Assembly (NCBI GenBank): GCA_002839705.1 | Contig: PGYO01000002.1 | Coordinates: 124,001-188,000, forward strand | DNA length: 64,000 nucleotides | Origin: Methanobacteriales archaeon HGW-Methanobacteriales-1 | GTDB lineage: Archaea; Methanobacteriota; Methanobacteria; Methanobacteriales; Methanobacteriaceae | Direction of reading: 5' to 3' | Part shown: one piece after another, positions 57,791 to 64,000 of the stretch | Layout: every line of letters starts with the position of its first letter | Numbering within the stretch: position 1 is the stretch's first letter | Made by a program: the position numbers and the translations under genes | The notes under the pieces: generated by a model | Database searches by the model: none | What the model was told of the DNA's origin: nothing | The model's input: the letters and a program-made list of their open reading frames with translations, nothing else

Positions 57791-58741
57791 ATGAATCAGA
57801 AAGCTGAAATAAAAAATATTTGTATTTATGGAACTGGGGGTGTGGGAGGATTTTTTGGTGGCCAAATCGCACATAATCTGGAAAAATTAGGAGATGAATC
57901 CTTAAAAATAAGTTTCATAGCTCGGGGAGAGCATTTAAGAAAAATTCAAGAGGATGGACTAATTCTAAAAACACCTAAACAAAAGATCACGGCCCATCCA
58001 AACATAGCCCTAGATAATTTTAAAGAACTTGAATCTCCGGATTTAATTTTAATCGCTGTAAAAGGTTATGATCTGGATGAAGTCTTGGATGAAATTTCTA
58101 AAAATATTAATGAGGATACTATAATACTTCCTTTATTAAATGGAGTTGATATATATTATCGAATTAGAGAAAAAATATCTAAATGCATCATTTTGCCAGC
58201 TTGTGTATATGTGGGGACTCATATTGAAAAACCCGGTGTGGTTACCCAAAGTGGAGGGGATGGAAAAATAATATTTGGCCAAGATCCAGAATTTCCAGAC
58301 TATCCGGTTAATTATGTGGTTAAATTGTTTAATCAGCTCAATATTAATTACGAATACCAAGAAAACTCTTTACCTGCAATTTGGGAAAAATACTTATTCA
58401 TTGCTTCGTTTGGATTAGTTTCTGCAGCCTATAACAAAACTTTAGGAGAAATAATGGAAAATAACGAACTTAAAGCTTCTGTTAAAATTATAATGAAAGA
58501 AATTGTCGCTATTGCAGAATTTGAGGGCGTAAATTTGCGTAAAACTATTATTGCAGACTCTCTGGAAAAAGGAAATAATTTCCCCTATGAAACCACTACT
58601 TCTTATCATAAGGATATAATGAAAGGTAAAAATAATGAAGGAGATCTTTTTGGAGGGACAATTATTAGATTAGCTAAGCAATATGGTGTTAAAACTCCAG
58701 TTACTGAAAAATTGTACTCTAAAATTCAAAATAATGATTAA
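57791..58741 (+). CDS. panE: 2-dehydropantoate 2-reductase
   Basis: A 316-residue ketopantoate reductase. The NADPH-binding start is ICIYGTGGVGGFFGG, with LPLLNGVDIYYRI and the C-terminal SYHKDIMKGKNNEGDLFGG carrying catalytic residues. Role: making pantoate for coenzyme A, or a related branched acid reduction, since archaeal pantoate synthesis is only partly shared. GGGGTTA lies before the ATG. Family firm; exact substrate assumed. Confidence 0.88.
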   Translation: MNQKAEIKNICIYGTGGVGGFFGGQIAHNLEKLGDESLKISFIARGEHLRKIQEDGLILKTPKQKITAHPNIALDNFKELESPDLILIAVKGYDLDEVLDEISKNINEDTIILPLLNGVDIYYRIREKISKCIILPACVYVGTHIEKPGVVTQSGGDGKIIFGQDPEFPDYPVNYVVKLFNQLNINYEYQENSLPAIWEKYLFIASFGLVSAAYNKTLGEIMENNELKASVKIIMKEIVAIAEFEGVNLRKTIIADSLEKGNNFPYETTTSYHKDIMKGKNNEGDLFGGTIIRLAKQYGVKTPVTEKLYSKIQNND

Positions 58742-58807
58742 TAAATAAGTATTTAAAATATTATTTTAGAAAACTATTAAATAATTTTTTTAAAAAAAGA
58801 AAATTTT

Positions 58808-58837
58808 AATCAAACTTATTTTAAAATAAGTTTGATT
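58808..58837. terminator. Perfect 30-bp palindrome between convergent genes
   Basis: AATCAAACTTATTTT followed directly by its reverse complement (58823-58837) forms a perfect 15-bp-arm palindrome. It lies between the ends of the panE-like gene (+) and the GMP synthase subunit B gene (-), touching the stop of the latter. A bidirectional terminator or protein-binding site is likely. Confidence 0.6.
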
Positions 58838-59763
58838 TAAGCAAACTCAATGGTACTAGGTGGTTTATCACTTACTGAAAGTGAAACATGAGTTACTTCG
58901 GGAATCTCGGCGGTTATTCTCCGTGAAATGGTCTTAACCATGTCCCACGGTAATTCTGGCACGTGAGCAGTCATGGCATCCATGGAGGCCACCATTCTCA
59001 GCACGACCAGGTAACCATAATCTCTAATGTCTCCTTTAACACCGGTAACCTTGGTATCAGTTAAAACGGCGAAGTACTGCCATAGTTCTTTATCTACACC
59101 GACCTTTTGAACTTCTTCTTCCACAATAGCATTGGCCTTTCTGCAAATAGATATTTTCTCGTGGGATAATTTACCCACGACTCTTACGGCCAGGCCAGGC
59201 CCCGGATAAGGCTGACGATTTACTAGCTCATCTGGAATCCCCAGTTCGCTGCCAACTATCCTTACTTCGTCTTTGTAGAGTTCTCTTATTGGTTCAACTA
59301 TTTCTAAAACCAGTCCGTGGGGTAAGGCCACATTGTGGTGGGATTTAATTTTCCCTTCACTTTCAATCCAGTCGGGAGCGATGGTTCCCTGAACCAGGAA
59401 TTTGGCCCCTACTTCTTCGGCCACTCTTTCAAAGACGTCAATAAATATTTTCCCGATTATTTTCCGCTTTTCTTCAGGATCGCTTACCCCTTCCAGGGCA
59501 TCTAAAAACTCTTCAGAAGCATCTACGCACCGGAAATTTAAGCGGGGTTCAAATGTTTTTTGAACGTATTCTGATTCTCCTTCTCTTAAAAGTCCGTGGT
59601 CAACAAAAACAGCGATTAAATTATCTCCCAAGGCTTCTTTAGTCAGAACTGATGCAACAGAACTGTCAACGCCTCCAGAAAGTCCTATTACTGCAGTTTC
59701 GTCCCCAACAGTTTTCTTTATCTCTTCAATAGATTCTTTAATAAAATCAGATGGATTCAACAT
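58837..59763 (-). CDS. guaAB: GMP synthase subunit B (ATP-pyrophosphatase domain)
   Basis: A 308-residue subunit that adenylates XMP and accepts ammonia to make GMP. The ATP loop is SGGVDSS (29-35), then [17 protein letters not shown] and the C-terminal dimer part with [15 protein letters not shown]. Archaeal GMP synthase is split into this and a glutaminase subunit; both are here in the same direction, separated by 237 bases, the glutaminase gene upstream. GGTGAAAAT precedes the ATG. Confidence 0.96.
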   Translation of the reverse strand: MLNPSDFIKESIEEIKKTVGDETAVIGLSGGVDSSVASVLTKEALGDNLIAVFVDHGLLREGESEYVQKTFEPRLNFRCVDASEEFLDALEGVSDPEEKRKIIGKIFIDVFERVAEEVGAKFLVQGTIAPDWIESEGKIKSHHNVALPHGLVLEIVEPIRELYKDEVRIVGSELGIPDELVNRQPYPGPGLAVRVVGKLSHEKISICRKANAIVEEEVQKVGVDKELWQYFAVLTDTKVTGVKGDIRDYGYLVVLRMVASMDAMTAHVPELPWDMVKTISRRITAEIPEVTHVSLSVSDKPPSTIEFA

Positions 59764-60000
59764 ATTTTCACCAAAAAAGTAGATTTAAGTAATTTTGAAA
59801 AATACTTCCGTATTATTTCATATTATAATGAATTTATAAAATTACATTAGTTCTTTAAATATATTATTTTAACTTATTCTTAATTTGTAATCAGGATATT
59901 TAAATATATTATAAAGTCATTAGAAGAATTTGATACAACAAGTAGATTAACTGATAAAAATAGTAAAAATAGAATTAATTTAGATCATTGAAAAGTATTT

Positions 60001-60561
60001 TTAAACTTTTTTACAAACTTCGTAAAAGTTTTCAAATACTTTAGGCCCGTTTTCAGTGTGTTGAACTTCGGGGTGGAATTGAATACCGTAAATTGGTTTG
60101 TTATGGTGTTTCATGGCTTCCACATCACATAGGGTGGATTGAGCCAGCACATCAAAGTTTCCAGGCATTTTTTTAATCTCATCCTGGTGAGATGCCCACA
60201 CATTCATTTTGGGACCTAATCCATGGAATATATCATTTTCATCCATAATTTCCAGTTCTATTTGGGCGTAACTTTGAGCGTCTGCTGTGGCTACTTCTCC
60301 GCCGAATGCTTGGGCAATTAATTGATGGCCTAAACAAATTCCCAGAACCGGAAGATCCAATTCTTCAATGAATTCTATACAATTTCCCACGCGATCTATA
60401 GATGGGCCTCCACCTAGAACCAGGCCAGCAGGTTCTTTTTCTTTTATTTCATCTAAAGAAAGTTCATTAGATACTAATTCTGATGGAATCTTCAAATAAT
60501 GAAGTGTTCTATGAATTCGGTGATTATATTGGCCGTGATTATTTACAACCAGGATTTTCAT
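60001..60561 (-). CDS. guaAA: GMP synthase subunit A (glutamine amidotransferase)
   Basis: A 186-residue glutaminase supplying ammonia to subunit B. The class I amidotransferase core has GLVLGGGPS, the nucleophile C76 in VLGICLGHQ and His-Glu in [19 protein letters not shown] precedes the ATG. Split form is typical of archaea. Confidence 0.96.
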   Translation of the reverse strand: MKILVVNNHGQYNHRIHRTLHYLKIPSELVSNELSLDEIKEKEPAGLVLGGGPSIDRVGNCIEFIEELDLPVLGICLGHQLIAQAFGGEVATADAQSYAQIELEIMDENDIFHGLGPKMNVWASHQDEIKKMPGNFDVLAQSTLCDVEAMKHHNKPIYGIQFHPEVQHTENGPKVFENFYEVCKKV

Positions 60562-60686
60562 GTCTCATTCTCCTTTTTATTCTAATTTTAACCTATTTTT
60601 ATTGATTAGTTTAATTTTTAGAGTTATACAATTTTTAAGAATTTTATTCCAGAAATTATTTATATTAAAATCTTCAATTTCTTATT

Positions 60687-60839
60687 ATGGAACTTATAGA
60701 TTTAGCATACATAATAATTGCCCTTTTAGTAGCAGTGGCACTGGTTTATGTATTCTTCTGGCTGCTACCAATAATTATAGTGCTTATAATAGCCTATGCA
60801 ATATATGTGTACTTAAAAGGCCGGTCCTTAGATCTTTAA
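60687..60839 (+). CDS. Small membrane protein, 50 residues
   Basis: A 50-residue ORF. Residues 8-42 are almost all hydrophobic, making one long or two close membrane helices, with a central Pro (WLLPIIIVLI). The tail KGRSLDL is polar. TATA-like TTTATATT about 28 bases before the ATG and no ribosome site suggest a leaderless transcript. No Cys. No family recognised; too small to be sure. Confidence 0.55.
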   Translation: MELIDLAYIIIALLVAVALVYVFFWLLPIIIVLIIAYAIYVYLKGRSLDL

Positions 60840-61097
60840 ATTAATTATTAAACTATTTTTTATTAATATTTAATTTAATGGGCATGAAATTGATTTTTTA
60901 TATAACTAATTTTATTATTAATTAATTTGTTATCAAAATTATAATTGAGGTTTTTTCAATTAATTTAAATTATATATTTTATTTTAATTCATTTAATTTT
61001 ATAGGATGGAATTGTGTTTAATAAATTATTTGATTTTATAATAATTAATTTGAAAAAGAGTTTGAGATTAATTAAAAATTAAATTTAGAAATTTAAT

Positions 61098-62009
61098 TCA
61101 CATTTTCTGTAAATCTTCAAAGGCAGCTGTTGCCGCAACTGCACCTTCACTACAGGCCACAATCCACTGATTCACACCACCAGTAATGTCTCCCGCAGCA
61201 TAAACACGTTCCAAGTTAGTTCTCTGAAATTTGTCAGTTATTATGTAACCCTTGTGATCAATGTCTAAACCTAAATCCTTAGCCAGTTGATTAATAGGTT
61301 CATCACCAATGGCAATGAAAACACCACTTACTGAAACCTCAGTTTTTTGGGAAGTATTTTTATTATTTAAAACCACACTTTCCACAAAGACATTTCCTTT
61401 TATTTCTTCTACATCAGAATCCCAAATTATTGGTATTTCATGTTCTTCCAGTTTTTCCTTTAGATATTTATCTGCTCGAAGCTGATCCCTTCTGTGGACA
61501 ATTGTTACATTGCAGCCAATATTTTTAAGAAATAGGGCCTCTTGGGCTGCACTATTGCCACCACCTATCATTAAAACATCTTTTCCAGCGAATAATGGCC
61601 CATCACAGGTTGCACAGTAACAAACTCCTTTGCCTAAAAATTCTGTTTCTCCGGGAACATTTAGAGGCCGATGACGACTACCGGTGGATAAAATGATAGC
61701 ATTGGCATGATATTCCTGTTTGGTGGTTGAAATTTTATAAATTCGTCCTAAAGGTTCAATGGAGGTAACTTCTTCCATTTCATGGAGTTCAGCTAATTTT
61801 AAGGCCTGTTTTTTCTTTTGAGCTATTAAACTCACCCCCGCTATTATTTCATAACCAGGATAGTTCTCCATCATGGGAACTTCCAGCCCCTGACCACCAG
61901 CAGGCCCTTTATCCAGCATTAAAGTTTTACTGCCCTGTCTACCACCATATATTCCTGCAGTAAGGCCACCTGGCCCAGATCCAATGATAATTAAGTCGTA
62001 TTTTTCCAT
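61098..62009 (-). CDS. trxB: Thioredoxin reductase (FAD-dependent)
   Basis: A 303-residue flavoprotein reducing thioredoxin or a similar disulfide carrier. The FAD motif is [15 protein letters not shown], the redox pair is C132-A-T-C135, the second nucleotide motif is [14 protein letters not shown], and the end has [25 protein letters not shown] precedes the ATG. Methanogen members may prefer F420H2 over NADPH; not decidable here. It fits with the peroxide and Met-oxide repair enzymes in the window. Confidence 0.93.
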   Translation of the reverse strand: MEKYDLIIIGSGPGGLTAGIYGGRQGSKTLMLDKGPAGGQGLEVPMMENYPGYEIIAGVSLIAQKKKQALKLAELHEMEEVTSIEPLGRIYKISTTKQEYHANAIILSTGSRHRPLNVPGETEFLGKGVCYCATCDGPLFAGKDVLMIGGGNSAAQEALFLKNIGCNVTIVHRRDQLRADKYLKEKLEEHEIPIIWDSDVEEIKGNVFVESVVLNNKNTSQKTEVSVSGVFIAIGDEPINQLAKDLGLDIDHKGYIITDKFQRTNLERVYAAGDITGGVNQWIVACSEGAVAATAAFEDLQKM

Positions 62010-62286
62010 GTTGTCCCTCTGATTTGTGTTATTAAATTGAATTTGATTATTTAGTTATTATGTTTTAAGAGTATATATTTTTAAAAAATTTATTTACTCG
62101 TAATAATCTGTTTATTTAGATAGATTTTTTTAGATAATATTATATTTTTAAAGAACACTCAGGTGAACAGTCAAGGAACCACTAATAAAAAAATGGCTGC
62201 TAATAGTGAATAAAGTAAAAAAATACTTAAAAATAAGGATATTAATTTCTAATTTTTTTTAGTATAAAAAATTAAAATATGAATTT

Positions 62287-62730
62287 TTATTTACTATAAA
62301 CTTTAACGATATAAGGAATCCAATTAGTAGTATATGTTTTTGCGTAAGCTTTTCCATAATGACAATAGGAAGTTCTGGTTTTATATTTGTTAGTATATTT
62401 ATACCCATTCCAATATCTGTATTTTACTACTGCTTTAAAGTCCACATATATTGTTTTTTTATGAGCTACTCTCAATGTTGAGTATTTTTTAACTTTTTTA
62501 CCTTTTTTATACATATATATTTCAGCACTTGCTTGATATTTTCCTTTTTGCCCAGATCTCCATTCTTTTTTATAGCCTGTTATGTCATAACCAGCCATAT
62601 AAGTATCGTGTTTTAATTTGAAAGATCCTTCATATTTATTATATCCGTTTGATGCTGAAACTGGGCTTAATGCTAAACCTGAAACAAAGATTATCAATCC
62701 TATTATTATTAAAATGTTTCTTGTTTTCAT
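62287..62730 (-). CDS. Secreted small basic protein, function unknown
   Basis: A 147-residue exported protein. Residues 7-26 are a signal peptide ending in PVSASNGY. The mature chain is unusually rich in Tyr and Lys, with repeated motifs such as YKKGKKVKKY, RYWNGYKYTNKYK and YGKAYAKTY, so it may bind an anionic surface or the cell wall. One Cys. No strong ribosome site. No family recognised. Confidence 0.7.
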   Translation of the reverse strand: MKTRNILIIIGLIIFVSGLALSPVSASNGYNKYEGSFKLKHDTYMAGYDITGYKKEWRSGQKGKYQASAEIYMYKKGKKVKKYSTLRVAHKKTIYVDFKAVVKYRYWNGYKYTNKYKTRTSYCHYGKAYAKTYTTNWIPYIVKVYSK

Positions 62731-63278
62731 GGTTAATATTATTAAGGCATATATTATTTATATTTGTATTAATTTATAGTATTAAAAATATGAAATAATA
62801 TCTTTTTTAGATATAATAGTTTAATGGATAACCTCTGTAATGAATAGAATTTTAATATTGGAATAAATAAAAATTTAGTCCTTGTTTTAATGGCTAATTA
62901 AGATAAAAAATTTAGAAGGCAGTTATAGTAAATTGGCAGTAATATGTCAGTATTGTGTCGATTTATTGAGATTCTTGCGCTTTCTTCCATTATTTGATAT
63001 TATTTTCATGAGCGTTTCATTCAATAACATTCAGGTTTCGTACACTTTTCATCAGTTTTATTGAAAAATTTGTAAGGAAGTAACTTCCAGATTTCTTACT
63101 GCTTATTCTATTCAAGAGATTTAAACTACCTATTTTTTTCTAAACCCAGGTTTTTAGAGTTTTTAGAAGCATAAAAAAAGAAATTTTTTAGAAAATATTG
63201 TATTTTTAATTCTATTACAATAGCAAATAATAATAATACCAGAATAAATACTATATAAAAAGTGTTTGGGGGACAGCC
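62731..63278. other. Long intergenic region, possibly with a decayed gene
   Basis: About 550 bases with no supported gene. The centre (62920-63150) is less AT-rich than other spacers. A 41-codon open frame lies on the minus strand (63017-63139) without a start signal. GGGGGACA near 63268 is the ribosome site of the next gene. Confidence 0.4.
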
Positions 63279-64000
63279 ATGATAACATTTACAAATATTG
63301 ATTTAGAAAAAAAAGAACCAATTCGTAGAGGTAAATCGATATATATTTTAGATAATGAGGAATATTTCGCTGAAGAAGTAGCTATTAAATTTTACGAAGA
63401 TTTGGGTTATCATGCTATTTGGGCTGAAAATGATTACTGGTGGGAGATTATGGCATTGTTATTTTGGGAGATAATATTTGCCAGAATCCCCGGTGCTGTT
63501 ACTGAAATATATAATGGAATTGAAATAGAAGTTGATCCGAATGACAAAACATTTGATCAGAAGTATAATTTCATGTTAGAAATAAGTGGAATGCCTAATG
63601 ACTTTTTTACACCAGAGTTTTATCAAAGACGAAAAAATCTGATAGATAATAGGATAATGGAATTAAAAAATGGTGATTTAGAAAAAACTATTTCAGAATC
63701 TTTTAAAAGAAATTATGGGAAGACCTGCAGGCCTATTGAAAGATGGGACAAATTTTCTCTTGAGCAATTGTTAATTCCTATCAATAAAATTAGTAACGAA
63801 CTCTGTTTAAAAATACTTGAAAGATTACTTTATAATTTCAGCTATAATCGTTCTGGATTACCTGATTTGATTGTTTATAATGGTAATGAATTGTTTTTTT
63901 CTGAAGTAAAAAGTGATAATGATCGTGTTTCTGAAAAACAACGTGAATGGCATAGCTTTTTGTCAGATGAACTTAAATTAAGGGTTGAATTATTCCTTAT
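63279..64000 (+). CDS. VRR-NUC domain protein (partial, cut by window end)
   Basis: An open frame of at least 240 residues running off the window. The end contains a VRR-NUC nuclease core: RSGLPDLIVYNGNELFF, the SEVKSDNDRVS strand and KQREWHSFL. These give the D, E-x-K and Q catalytic pattern of PD-(D/E)XK enzymes. The N-terminal ~180 residues have no recognised domain. GGGGGACA precedes the ATG. VRR-NUC proteins occur in repair, restriction and phage contexts. The isolated position beyond a long spacer suggests an accessory gene. Confidence 0.78.
   Translation, partial: MITFTNIDLEKKEPIRRGKSIYILDNEEYFAEEVAIKFYEDLGYHAIWAENDYWWEIMALLFWEIIFARIPGAVTEIYNGIEIEVDPNDKTFDQKYNFMLEISGMPNDFFTPEFYQRRKNLIDNRIMELKNGDLEKTISESFKRNYGKTCRPIERWDKFSLEQLLIPINKISNELCLKILERLLYNFSYNRSGLPDLIVYNGNELFFSEVKSDNDRVSEKQREWHSFLSDELKLRVELFL

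Noticed and set aside
63017-63139. 41-codon open frame on the minus strand in the 62.7-63.3 kb spacer, at first sight a transposase remnant
   Set aside because: No start codon with a ribosome site and no recognisable motif; this length occurs by chance. Mentioned only as part of the spacer.

Overview
The window reads as chromosome of a methanogenic archaeon of the order Methanobacteriales, most like Methanobacterium. The DNA is AT-rich. It carries archaeal or methanogen markers: proteasome-activating nucleotidase (PAN), aMBF1, NreA, KEOPS subunit Cgi121, (R)-citramalate synthase, archaeal-type PheS, GMP synthase split into two genes, NikR, a geranylgeranyl reductase-like flavoprotein, a C/D box guide RNA and a probable pseudomurein-precursor cluster. 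Pseudomurein walls are limited to Methanobacteriales and Methanopyrus. Many genes have GGTGAT-like ribosome binding sites; a few appear leaderless behind a TATA box.

Layout. 1-4 kb: membrane-anchored gamma carbonic anhydrase and a PAS/GAF sensor with no output domain. 4-14 kb, minus strand: DHH/RecJ-like nuclease, small lipoprotein, desulfoferrodoxin and rubrerythrin (oxygen defence), DUF362 protein, CopB-type metal ATPase with a His-rich tail, DUF255 thioredoxin-like protein. 14-19 kb: DUF1697 and DUF2121 proteins, an MBL hydrolase with an apparent N-terminal frameshift, tRNA-Thr(CGT), a tiny Cys-rich ORF, a receiver-PAS-histidine kinase. 19-26 kb: aroC, GNAT, MagIII-like DNA glycosylase, hemB, CitG-like protein, pheS. 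26-30 kb: winged-helix protein, OB/HD nuclease, CBS protein, then nikR, a methyltransferase and a hydrogenase maturation protease (nickel theme). 30-36.6 kb: ATP-grasp ligase, MraY-like transferase and Mur-ligase-like protein (likely pseudomurein precursor synthesis), then two secreted proteins. 36.6-39.2 kb: DUF356, aMBF1, PAN and a C/D box sRNA.

40.4-42.8 kb holds the most unusual system. Three tandem genes encode 47-51 residue peptides with exactly four Cys each. Two share the C-terminal pattern W-x-C-x4-C-x2-Y-G-x-W-Y-C. An ABC exporter without a leader-peptidase domain follows on the same strand. I propose an exported Cys/aromatic-rich peptide system: disulfide-rich, a ribosomally synthesised modified peptide, or a bacteriocin/signal. 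No modification enzyme is visible beside it.

42.8-53.5 kb: 4Fe-4S protein, UPF0280, PH-domain protein, GGR-like flavoprotein, tRNA G10 methyltransferase, cimA, cgi121, DegT-like PLP protein, nreA, msrB. 53.7-62.7 kb: SGNH hydrolase, MBL hydrolase, HEAT protein, cysteine hydrolase, methyltransferase, a 2-dehydropantoate 2-reductase, the split guaA, a 50-residue membrane protein, trxB and a secreted protein. A long non-coding stretch precedes a VRR-NUC nuclease-like gene cut off by the window end. I saw no CRISPR array, rRNA or intact insertion sequence.
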